Below the pieces are notes generated by a model, which saw only the letters and a list, made by a program, of their open reading frames with translations, did no database searches and was not told the origin of the DNA. Of a stretch of 12,190 bases of DNA, positions 1 to 6,862 are shown piece by piece. Position numbers and translations under genes: made by a program. Numbering within the stretch: the stretch's first letter is position 1; each line of letters starts with the position of its first letter. Origin of the DNA: Chryseobacterium gleum (GTDB lineage: Bacteria > Bacteroidota > Bacteroidia > Flavobacteriales_D > Sanyastnellaceae); NCBI GenBank assembly GCA_945897395.1, contig CAMDFE010000019.1, positions 1 through 12,190 of the forward strand, read 5' to 3'.

Positions 1-644
1 TCGTAGCTACCGTTTTGCAAGTTGCTCTGCGGAGTTCCACTTGCCGGTGACCTTAAATGCGACCACGTCTGTCCGTTGTCGGTGCTCTTCCACATACCGT
101 CACCACTTAATAAAGCCGTGAACGAAGTTCCTGAAACCACACCGTAAAATTCTTCTCCCGAACCATAATACCAGGTGTTCTCATGTCCGGGACGCGTGTC
201 TTGCGCAATAGAACTCACACTTTGCAATTGCTCAGGGGCTGTGGTCTTGTCCCAAGACTGTCCGGCGTTCAGCGAATTCCACATACCACCCGTAACCGAA
301 CCTGCAATGAGGTGATTGCTATTCAACACATCTACAGCGAAAGCACGCGTTCTTCCACCAATGTTGTAAGGGCCTCTCGAGGACCAACCGTAATCTCTAT
401 CTGCCACACGTGGCAGGTGATTCGCGAAGTTCACGCAACGTTCGAAAATTCCTTCCGGCACCTCACCTGTTTCAGGATCGCGGTTACGCATGTATTCGAA
501 ATATTTTCTGCTGGAAGGATTAACGCCGTAACCTTCTTCCATTGCACCGCCTGTCAATATTAATTTCGAAGCGGAAGGAATGAAAAAGTAAGCGCCTAAG
601 ACAACTAATAACGCAATTGAAAAGGAAATAAATGTTGAACGCAT
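1..644 (-). CDS. Exported BNR/sortilin-type repeat protein, 5' part only (3' end outside window)
   Basis: The frame runs open from an ATG at 644 to the left edge, giving 214 visible residues and no stop, so the gene is truncated by the window. The N-terminus has a short basic start (MRS) and a hydrophobic stretch at residues 5-22, read as a signal peptide or anchor. Around residues 87-105 is a WSSRGPYNIGGRTRA segment of the kind that opens BNR/VPS10-like beta-propellers in Bacteroidota. Two Asp-box motifs follow: SLNAGQSW (124-131) and STDNGQTW (187-194). Such proteins are usually secreted and often carry a C-terminal T9SS sorting domain, but that end is not visible here. The substrate is unknown and glycosidase activity should not be assumed, since Asp boxes are structural. 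The gene is divergent from the MORN-repeat gene, and a TATATTTG box lies just upstream. The start is supported by the signal-like N-terminus and the promoter position. Confidence 0.82.
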   Translation of the reverse strand, partial: MRSTFISFSIALLVVLGAYFFIPSASKLILTGGAMEEGYGVNPSSRKYFEYMRNRDPETGEVPEGIFERCVNFANHLPRVADRDYGWSSRGPYNIGGRTRAFAVDVLNSNHLIAGSVTGGMWNSLNAGQSWDKTTAPEQLQSVSSIAQDTRPGHENTWYYGSGEEFYGVVSGTSFTALLSGDGMWKSTDNGQTWSHLRSPASGTPQSNLQNGSY

Positions 645-662
645 TTAGAAAGGTTTAGTGTT

Positions 663-670
663 CAAATATA
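663..670 (-). promoter_or_regulatory. Bacteroidota-type -7 promoter box (TATATTTG) for the BNR gene
   Basis: The minus strand reads TATATTTG, an exact match to the TAnnTTTG element used by the Bacteroidota primary sigma factor. It ends 18 bp before the ATG at 644, which implies a short 5' leader. The nearest TTG on the upstream side (685-687 on the plus strand, as CAA) leaves a 14-nt spacer, shorter than the usual 17-23, so only the -7 box is convincing. No equally good element was found for the divergent MORN-repeat gene in 645-740. That interval also holds a 6-bp inverted repeat, GTGTTT (704-709) / AAACAC (716-721), of unknown role. Confidence 0.5.
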
Positions 671-740
671 AGCGCTGGTATGTTCAATAAAACAGGATGA
701 AGTGTGTTTTAGATTAAACACTACCCATTATTTTCGAATC

Positions 741-2357
741 ATGAAGAAGACTCTCTTTCGCCTTGCACCGTTTTTTGTAATAGTATTCTCTCTTTTGTTT
801 TCGTTGAAAGGAAATGCACAGAGCCTTTACAAAGACCTTTATCCGAATGGAAAAATTCGCAGCATTGGGAAATTCAATGTGGTTGGAAAGGAAGACAGTA
901 TCTGGAAATTTTATTACGAAGACGGAACGCTTCAAGAAGAGAGCACCTACCGCAACGGTTACTTCAACGGGAAGGTATTTCGTTATCACACGAACGGAAA
1001 ATTGCAGGTGGAAGGATATTTTCGATACGGACAGGAAGACAGCATTCAACGGACCTTCAATGAAAAAGGAATTAAGATTCAAGAAGGAAATTTTTTGAAG
1101 GGAAAGAAGAATGGTGAGTGGAGTTCGTATTATGAAAATGGAAAAATAAACAGTGTGTTGAAGTACGACACCTCTGGCGTTCTGCTTGTTTCGTATTTCG
1201 ATAACAAAGGATTGCAAACAATTACAAACGGAACCGGAGTTCTTCCTGAAGTGAATGAAGACGATAAAATATTAAGTCGAACGACCTACTTAAATGGAAT
1301 TCCTGATGGCATTTTCGAAGCCTTTTTCTCGAAGGGAAATATTCAAACTTCCGGACAGTACGTTAAAGGAATTAAAGACGGAAAATGGAGTGAATTCTTC
1401 AGCAACGGAAAACTTCGAAAAACAACAACCTATTCGCAAGGCCTGGTAACAGGGCCCTACGAAGAGTATTTTGATAATGGGAAGTTGTATGTGAAAGGTA
1501 CATTCGACAACGGGAAGAAGACTGGAAATTGGGAATGGTGCCGCGAGAACGGAGTGAAAGACATGGAAGGAAATTTCGTTGAAGACCTTCAAGAAGGCGA
1601 TTGGATTTTTTATCACGACAACGCAGTTTGGCAATCGAAAGGAAAATATTCAAGTGGGAAAATGGAAGGAAAGTGGGTGTATCAATATCCGAGTGAAAAG
1701 AAATGGAAGGAAGGAAATTTTGTTACCGATAACAAAGAAGGTGAATGGACCACGTGGTACGAAGACGGGGAGATGTTGCAAAAGGGAAATTACAAGTTGG
1801 GGGAAGAGGATGGAAAATGGATGAGTTGGTATGAGAATGGAAAAGTGAAGGATGAAGGAAGTTTCAAGGCGGGCAAGATGTCAGGAAAATGGATTGGTTA
1901 CGAGCCGAAGAACGGAAGGTATTTATACGTAGGAAGTTGGAAGAACGACATGAAGGTTGGCAAGTGGATGAACTATTCTGAACGCGGACAATTGGAAAGT
2001 GTCATTACCTACGGAAAGAATGGCGAGTTGAATGGAACTTCCATTTTATACAACGAAAGTGGCAGACCCATTAGCGAAGGGAAATTCAAAGAAGGCAAGC
2101 GCACGGGGCGTTGGAAATACAATTACGACTTCGGCGGCTTGTGGCGCGATTGCACCTACGATAACGGCGAATTAAACGGACCCAGCAAGATTTATACTGA
2201 AAACGGTATCTTAGAAGAAGACGCGAATTACAAGAACAACCGTTATCACGGCGAATGCACCATGTACGACAAGAAATCTGGAAAGTTAGTTCAGCGCGGC
2301 ATATATGAGAATGGGAGGATGATTAAGTTTTTGGAAGGAACGCCGGTGAGGAAATGA
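741..2357 (+). CDS. Exported MORN_2 / YwqK-like tandem repeat protein
   Basis: The protein has 538 residues. The ATG at 741 is chosen over an in-frame GTG at 702 because it begins a clean signal peptide: MKK, a hydrophobic core at about 8-22, then a GNAQ cleavage region near residue 26. The rest is about 18-19 repeats of 23-24 residues with the pattern W..YY.NGK....G.Y.NGK..G, matching the MORN_2 repeats found in YwqK-type proteins (often labelled 'toxin-antitoxin system YwqK family antitoxin' by automatic pipelines). There is no catalytic domain, and the antitoxin label has no support here because no toxin gene is adjacent. One irregular linker of about 40 residues interrupts the ladder near residues 140-180. 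The likely fold is an elongated beta-hairpin solenoid in the periplasm or outside the cell; binding to surface or envelope partners is inference. The stop codon TGA forms the beginning of the downstream palindrome array. Confidence 0.88.
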   Translation: MKKTLFRLAPFFVIVFSLLFSLKGNAQSLYKDLYPNGKIRSIGKFNVVGKEDSIWKFYYEDGTLQEESTYRNGYFNGKVFRYHTNGKLQVEGYFRYGQEDSIQRTFNEKGIKIQEGNFLKGKKNGEWSSYYENGKINSVLKYDTSGVLLVSYFDNKGLQTITNGTGVLPEVNEDDKILSRTTYLNGIPDGIFEAFFSKGNIQTSGQYVKGIKDGKWSEFFSNGKLRKTTTYSQGLVTGPYEEYFDNGKLYVKGTFDNGKKTGNWEWCRENGVKDMEGNFVEDLQEGDWIFYHDNAVWQSKGKYSSGKMEGKWVYQYPSEKKWKEGNFVTDNKEGEWTTWYEDGEMLQKGNYKLGEEDGKWMSWYENGKVKDEGSFKAGKMSGKWIGYEPKNGRYLYVGSWKNDMKVGKWMNYSERGQLESVITYGKNGELNGTSILYNESGRPISEGKFKEGKRTGRWKYNYDFGGLWRDCTYDNGELNGPSKIYTENGILEEDANYKNNRYHGECTMYDKKSGKLVQRGIYENGRMIKFLEGTPVRK

Positions 2358-2500
2358 ACTTTGTTGTTGGAACTACGTTGTTGGAACTTTGTTGTTTGAA
2401 CTGCGTTGTTTGATCACCGGAGGTTTGATCGCAACGCGATTGATTCGAAGAATTGATCATCGAAGATGATTGATTGCGGAGCAATTGATCCGAAGGGAGT
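2356..2500. repeat. Array of short palindromes joined by TG/TTG linkers
   Basis: The array has two parts. At 2356-2411 are four tandem 14-bp units with consensus GAACTNYGTTGTTK, each holding an AAC-nnn-GTT mini-hairpin. At 2412-2426 is a transitional unit centred on ACC-GGA-GGT. From 2428 onward come odd-length palindromes with a 3-nt centre, each separated by exactly TG: ATCGC-AAC-GCGAT (2428-2440), ATTC-GAA-GAAT (2443-2453), ATCATC-GAA-GATGAT (2456-2470), ATTGC-GGA-GCAAT (2473-2485), then a decayed copy at 2488-2500. Stem sequences differ between units but pairing is kept. The array begins on the TGA of the MORN-repeat gene and runs past the stop of the convergent glycosyltransferase gene, encoding its last ~13 residues. 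Its role is unknown: bidirectional terminator or mRNA 3'-end stabiliser, or a dispersed palindromic repeat family. There is no U-tract typical of an intrinsic terminator. Confidence 0.85.
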
Positions 2501-3752
2501 CACTCAAAGACTGACGTGAATACTTCATCACCTTCGGATTCAAAGGTTCATTTATAATGCACGGGAACGATTGCTTAATGAATTCGTAAATACGCTCTTC
2601 GTCTTGAAAGGCAATCATGGAACCGCTTTCGCTTTCGGTAATGACACGCGCACAATCGCTGGTAACACTGCCGATGCCGAGCACGCGGTTGCCCGTTGCG
2701 ACGTACTCAAAGATTTTACCTGTAACGCGTCCTTCTTCGTTGGCATTCTGATTCAAGATGACCAACAACAACTGGGGAGTTAACATGAGATCTAAAACTT
2801 CATTGTGCTTCACGTATGGAATGTATTCCAAATGTTCGGAAAGTCCATTTCGTTTTACGTCTTCCAACACAGAGCCGTCTGTTGGACCAACCAACCGAAT
2901 AATCATTCGGTTTTTGAATTCTGGGCTTTCATTCACCAAACGGGACAAGGCCCGCCACAAGGCCGGGGCATTGCGATCGTCGCCAAAGGTTCCATAATGA
3001 CCAACAATAAATTTATCGGTAGGAACCACTTCCCTTCCTTCAAAATCTATATGATCGAATCCGTTCGTTAACACCTTTACTTCACCACCACGAATCTTCT
3101 CGTACTCTGCACTTAAATACCAACTCACCGTTTGCACAGCTGTTGCCGAACGTAAGACGCTCCTCTCCAAACGCTCGTGCTTACGCTTCGCCCAAGCACT
3201 CATCTGAAACTTATCGGCATTGTCCATGTTCACCCACGGATCTCTGAAATCTGCTAACCAAGAAACGCCCGTCTTTCGGTGAACACGACGCGCAATTAAA
3301 TGCATGCTGTGCGGAGGCCCAGTACTCACAATCATATCAACCGGATTCTCTTTCAAATACTTCAACAAGAAATTAGAGGCCGGACGAATCCAAAACATGC
3401 GTGCATCTGGGATTAAAATATTTCCTCGAACCCACGCCATTAAACGCTCCATGAATGAAGGTCCTTTTCCGCTTCGAATGAATCCGGCGCTTATTCCAGC
3501 ATCGCCCTTTCCAGTAGCTTTTCGCAATGCGCGATAAGGTTCGAAAATAGGACAACGGATTACCTCTACTCCTTCCGGAATTTCCGACAATAACGTTTCA
3601 TCATACACCGGATAGTCGGCATTCTCTGGAACGAAAACCACGGGTTGCCAATCGCTGTTGTGCAAATATTTCACAAACTTCAACCAACGTTGAACCCCTC
3701 CTCCACCTGCGGGAGGCCAATAATAGGCTATGATTAATACGCGCTTTTTCAC
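2457..3752 (-). CDS. GT4-type (GT-B fold) glycosyltransferase
   Basis: The protein has 431 residues from a GTG at 3752. Longer in-frame starts exist only as TTG (3761, 3770). GTG is preferred because it yields MKKRVLIIAYYWPP, a typical family N-terminus, and overlaps the upstream nuclease stop as TAGTG, suggesting translational coupling. Visible parts are the glycine-rich acceptor-side loop PPAGGGGVQRW (13-23), STGPPHS (about 143-149), LADFRDPW (about 166-173), a VLTNGFD linker to the second Rossmann half (about 227-233), and GKIFEYVATGN (about 345-355) followed by the acidic TESESG segment of the donor nucleotide-sugar site. It probably transfers a sugar in surface polysaccharide or glycoconjugate assembly in the cytoplasm; donor and acceptor cannot be read. 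No other polysaccharide genes flank it. The last ~13 residues (after SLSD) are encoded by the palindrome array, and its TGA lies inside one palindrome, so the native C-terminus seems replaced. Confidence 0.87.
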   Translation of the reverse strand: MKKRVLIIAYYWPPAGGGGVQRWLKFVKYLHNSDWQPVVFVPENADYPVYDETLLSEIPEGVEVIRCPIFEPYRALRKATGKGDAGISAGFIRSGKGPSFMERLMAWVRGNILIPDARMFWIRPASNFLLKYLKENPVDMIVSTGPPHSMHLIARRVHRKTGVSWLADFRDPWVNMDNADKFQMSAWAKRKHERLERSVLRSATAVQTVSWYLSAEYEKIRGGEVKVLTNGFDHIDFEGREVVPTDKFIVGHYGTFGDDRNAPALWRALSRLVNESPEFKNRMIIRLVGPTDGSVLEDVKRNGLSEHLEYIPYVKHNEVLDLMLTPQLLLVILNQNANEEGRVTGKIFEYVATGNRVLGIGSVTSDCARVITESESGSMIAFQDEERIYEFIKQSFPCIINEPLNPKVMKYSRQSLSDSLRINCSAINHLR

Positions 3753-6529
3753 TACTTGCAAAATTCGCAATAATCCGACTCCGGATTGTGCCTAAATGTT
3801 TGTGTTTCCAACAAACTCTTCAACACTCCCAACAATTCCTCTTCGAATTTATCAACGTCCGCTTCACGCAATACCGCGCGCTCTTCTCCACGCATGAGCG
3901 AAACAGGCCCCTGCTTCGCATGCTTCAATCCGAACAACATGGCCTGCGTATTCTCCGGCGCATGTCCGCCTTTCACCCACATGTATGAATACGTTAAAAT
4001 TTGAAGCAGCTTCGGTTTGGTGTCTTTCAACCAAGGACCTTCTTTGTCGCTCAACTTCAATTCATCGGGCTTCACACTTCCTGTCTTGTAATCCAAGACT
4101 ATAAAGTTTCCAGCTTGCTCATCTACACGATCTGCCTTTCCCCGAACACGTGCAGGAATATTAACTCCGATCTTATCCATGGGAAGTTCTGCCATGAGTT
4201 CTACCTCCACACCGTTCACCAATCGCTCTTGACCTTCGTTGCGTGCTTCATTGAACTGCTTCTGATCGTATTCCAATACCACTTCAATCATGCGCTTCAC
4301 AATGCGACGCATGATGATATCGAATCCCGCCAATTCGAAATTCGAATTGTAAAGTTTAACAATGGCGGCGTCTATAAGCGCATCTAATTCTAATTTGAAT
4401 CCGTCAAAATCCGCGTCGTGAATCGTCATTCCAACAAAACGCTTGTACAACGTTTCTAATACATCGTGAACTATTGAGCCAAACGTAGAAGCTTCCATAT
4501 TCTCTTCCAAACTCTCCACTTCGCCCAATCCAACAACATAGCGGTAATAGAAGTCGAGCGGACAGCGCATGAACTTATTCAATGCCGAAGGTGAAATTCC
4601 ATATTCCAACAAAGCATGAATGCGCTCCGTTGAAAAATCATTTGCTTCAATCTCTTCTTCACCCGTCTGCAAAAACTTATTGCTGTGCTCAAAGTCTTCG
4701 TACCGAACGTTCGTTCGGTCTCCATATCCTGTTAGCTCTTGTCCTATTTGCATGAGATAGCGCGAAGGCTCGGTCATCTTGTAATCAGAACTCAACGTGT
4801 GATACAACAATCGAATATCTTCCGCACGCTGCAACAATCGGTAAAACGAATAGGCAATGGTCCCTTCACGTTCTTCAGCCGAAGGCAATTCAAACGCTCT
4901 TCTTAAATCGAATGGAATGAGCGATTGCGCCCTTCCATTTCCTGGAAATTGTTCATCATTCGCGCCAACAATAATCACGTGTTTGAAATCTACCGCACGT
5001 GTCTCCACCATGCTCAACACCTGAAGTCCTTCCAACGGCTCTCCTTGAAATGCAATGGTCTCTTGCGAAGCGTAATGTTGAAACAATAGATCTAACAAAG
5101 GCACTTCATTCAAAAATGAATTTCCTTCCATGTGCATTTCAATTCGACCTAAAATCTGCTGAAGTCGCAAGGCCGTTTCCTTCGTCAATTCATCTGCACC
5201 GTCTGCTTCAATAAATACAGAAAGAAACTTTTTCAGACGAACAATGCAATTCGGCAAATCGAAATTCTCGGTGGTCAGTAATTCTTCCAACGTTTTCATA
5301 GCCGGAAGTTTTTCAACCAACTCCTTCAGCTCTTTCTCTCTTATGTAAATGAATTTTCTACGCATGACATAGCGCTGAATTTCTCTCCGTTCCGCAGAAG
5401 GAATAAGAACGTTTAAATCGGTTTGCAAAATCCATTGCGAGAAATCCTTGTAATACATTCCCTTCTTCACTTCCTTCGACAAGCGACTCCACATGCGCAA
5501 GAGCATGCGCACCAGGCGGAACAAGGCCACCTGATCAATGGGATATCCCAATGCCACGTTCACGGGAGAGTCTATGGACAATCCGTTCAAAAACGGACGA
5601 AGCAAAAACGGTTGAACCAAGACCACAGCGGTATTCGCACGATCTTCTTCACTCAACTCATTCACCAATTTCGAAGCCGCGAAAGCAGAAGCCAAGGGCG
5701 TGACCACTTTCGAGAATGTTATGGTTCGACTTCGTGTATTAAAATCATCTGTCTTCGCAATGGGCATTCTTCTTTCTTCCCACGAGCGGAAAAATATTCC
5801 AGCTTCATGAATGGGATTGTTCACGTAATAGGCATCTGCATCGAAACGTAAAAACACTTTTCCTGTTTTGTGAAGACGTATCACCCACTTCTCTTCAGCC
5901 TTCGAAAAGGCTGTTATTCCAACAAAATAAATGGCATCTGCATTCGTAGGGAAATTCACTTCGACCTTCTCCTCCGCCATGGCTCTATTGAGCCGCGCGT
6001 AACTGTATGCGTGCTGTTCGTTCTGCAATTCAACAAAACGGTGATAAACTTTTCCAAGGTCGAGCCAAAAGTCTGCGTAGTCTTCCTGCGCATTGGTTAG
6101 CGGTTGAATATCGAAACTCCAATTCTCAATATCCTTAACATCTTTCAAATTCTTAAAAACCTCTCCTGGATTGGCAAGCGCGACATCGATATCGTTGAAA
6201 TCGTCGAGCGCCATGCTTCCCCATTTCATAAAGACTTCAAATGAATCGGGGCTTTCAACCACTTCGGTGTAGGCGCGATAAAGCAACAGAAGTAAACTTA
6301 ATTTTTCTTCGGTTCTTTCTTTCACAACAGATTTAACAAACTGCGGAAGCAGCATGAGCTGTGGCGTAAGGAACGCCGAACCAAGAATTTCAAACAGAAA
6401 TTTCTTCAAAAAAACTTTGGAACGATTGCTTGGAAGCACCACAATTATGCGGTGTAAATCTTTGCCGTGTTGGTCAATGAGTTCTTGAGCAATCCGTCTT
6501 AAAAAAAGTTCTTCTGAATTTGTTTGCAT
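3752..6529 (-). CDS. AddB-like PD-(D/E)XK nuclease with degenerate helicase region
   Basis: The protein has 925 residues from an ATG at 6529. The N-terminal two thirds resemble the inactive helicase of AddB: LPSNRSKVF (32-40) stands where a Walker A would be, without GKT/S, and VLSMVETRAVDF (504-515) followed by HVIIVGANDEQFPG resembles UvrD-family late motifs. The C-terminal third is a RecB-type nuclease: H688 in GSIVHDVLE, D800 in GKADRVD, D813 and K815 in VLDYKTG, and Q843...Y847 in QILTY. Cysteines C656 (MRCPLDFYY), C921 and C924 (CEFC) match iron-sulphur ligands of AddB-type nucleases, but the fourth expected C-terminal cysteine is absent because the protein stops right after CEFCK. Expected role: DNA end resection in recombinational repair together with an AddA/UvrD-type helicase-nuclease, which is not in this window. 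The next gene, a glycosyltransferase, overlaps the stop. I withhold the symbol addB because orthology was not tested. Confidence 0.88.
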   Translation of the reverse strand: MQTNSEELFLRRIAQELIDQHGKDLHRIIVVLPSNRSKVFLKKFLFEILGSAFLTPQLMLLPQFVKSVVKERTEEKLSLLLLLYRAYTEVVESPDSFEVFMKWGSMALDDFNDIDVALANPGEVFKNLKDVKDIENWSFDIQPLTNAQEDYADFWLDLGKVYHRFVELQNEQHAYSYARLNRAMAEEKVEVNFPTNADAIYFVGITAFSKAEEKWVIRLHKTGKVFLRFDADAYYVNNPIHEAGIFFRSWEERRMPIAKTDDFNTRSRTITFSKVVTPLASAFAASKLVNELSEEDRANTAVVLVQPFLLRPFLNGLSIDSPVNVALGYPIDQVALFRLVRMLLRMWSRLSKEVKKGMYYKDFSQWILQTDLNVLIPSAERREIQRYVMRRKFIYIREKELKELVEKLPAMKTLEELLTTENFDLPNCIVRLKKFLSVFIEADGADELTKETALRLQQILGRIEMHMEGNSFLNEVPLLDLLFQHYASQETIAFQGEPLEGLQVLSMVETRAVDFKHVIIVGANDEQFPGNGRAQSLIPFDLRRAFELPSAEEREGTIAYSFYRLLQRAEDIRLLYHTLSSDYKMTEPSRYLMQIGQELTGYGDRTNVRYEDFEHSNKFLQTGEEEIEANDFSTERIHALLEYGISPSALNKFMRCPLDFYYRYVVGLGEVESLEENMEASTFGSIVHDVLETLYKRFVGMTIHDADFDGFKLELDALIDAAIVKLYNSNFELAGFDIIMRRIVKRMIEVVLEYDQKQFNEARNEGQERLVNGVEVELMAELPMDKIGVNIPARVRGKADRVDEQAGNFIVLDYKTGSVKPDELKLSDKEGPWLKDTKPKLLQILTYSYMWVKGGHAPENTQAMLFGLKHAKQGPVSLMRGEERAVLREADVDKFEEELLGVLKSLLETQTFRHNPESDYCEFCK

Positions 6530-6538
6530 ATTCGCAGT

Positions 6539-6793
6539 ATGAATTTCCCAAAGTTTCTAAAATTTCCAGAAGGAAAACGCATTGTTCAAATCTTTTCCTC
6601 AACAACTTTTGAAGAAGTGGTCATTATGGGGACTTCCCATTTCATTCATACCAACAATGCCGTAACGCACGCCGACCGTATTTACGTCATGGATCTCTTG
6701 GAAAGCCGGAATGGCGCCACGTTCATTTCGGAAGAAGAATACAATGCGCTTAAAGCTAGCATTTCTTCCAACTACAAATTGAAATCCATTTGA
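6539..6793 (+). CDS. Small conserved-looking hypothetical protein, 84 aa
   Basis: I do not recognise this family. The ATG at 6539 gives 84 residues; an in-frame TTG at 6524 would add five residues and overlap the nuclease gene, so ATG is preferred. The product is soluble, with no signal peptide, membrane segment, or cysteine. It opens with MNFPKFLKFPEGKR, has a hydrophobic beta-like segment (VVIMGTSHFIHT, about residues 28-39), an acidic helix-like part (RIYVMDLLES), and ends in SEEEYNALKASISSNYKLKSI, suggesting a compact alpha/beta fold. Normal composition over the whole frame, a position between the nuclease gene and murB on the coding strand of murB, and the absence of any better frame support it as real. 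It lies 69 bp before murB and may be co-transcribed with it. Its start is only 9 bp from the divergent nuclease start. Function unknown. Confidence 0.66.
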   Translation: MNFPKFLKFPEGKRIVQIFSSTTFEEVVIMGTSHFIHTNNAVTHADRIYVMDLLESRNGATFISEEEYNALKASISSNYKLKSI

Positions 6794-6862
6794 ACATTCT
6801 CGTGTTCGAATTACGCTTTGCCGACCTGAAAGCCCTTTCCATTCCTTTCATTACTTTACTTC
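6794..6862 (+). other. Short spacer between the small gene and murB
   Basis: This 69-bp spacer holds no open frame of note. A weak hairpin, GAACA (6792-6796) / TGTTC (6803-6807), begins at the small gene's stop but lacks a T-tract. TACGCTTTG at 6812-6820 resembles the TAnnTTTG promoter box but has one base too many between TA and TTTG, so no promoter is called. murB may therefore depend on transcription through the small gene. Confidence 0.35.

Noticed and set aside
183..563. Plus-strand 126-residue open frame
   Set aside because: It is antisense to the BNR-repeat gene, whose minus-strand frame shows a signal-like N-terminus and Asp boxes; the plus-strand product resembles nothing and has shadow-type composition.
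704..721. Operator formed by the inverted repeat GTGTTT/AAACAC
   Set aside because: A 6-bp inverted repeat in AT-rich DNA is weak evidence, and no matching copy or neighbouring regulator was seen.
714..1217. Minus-strand 167-residue open frame inside the MORN-repeat gene
   Set aside because: The purine-rich repeat codons of the MORN gene leave few stops on the opposite strand; the translation has no domain or start context.
741..2357. Antitoxin of a toxin-antitoxin pair
   Set aside because: The protein has a signal peptide and only MORN_2-like repeats, and the neighbours are a BNR protein and a glycosyltransferase, with no toxin-like gene.
2428..2485. Classical intrinsic terminator
   Set aside because: Stems are only 4-6 bp and no T-tract follows on either strand, so it does not fit the standard form even though a 3'-end role is possible.
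2356..2500. CRISPR array
   Set aside because: Units are 11-17 bp and contiguous, with varying stem sequence and only a TG linker; there are no constant repeats with unique spacers and no cas genes nearby.
5423..5851. Plus-strand 142-residue frame (and 4001-4387) antisense to the nuclease gene
   Set aside because: The nuclease frame is continuous with recognised motifs across its length; these are opposite-strand shadows.
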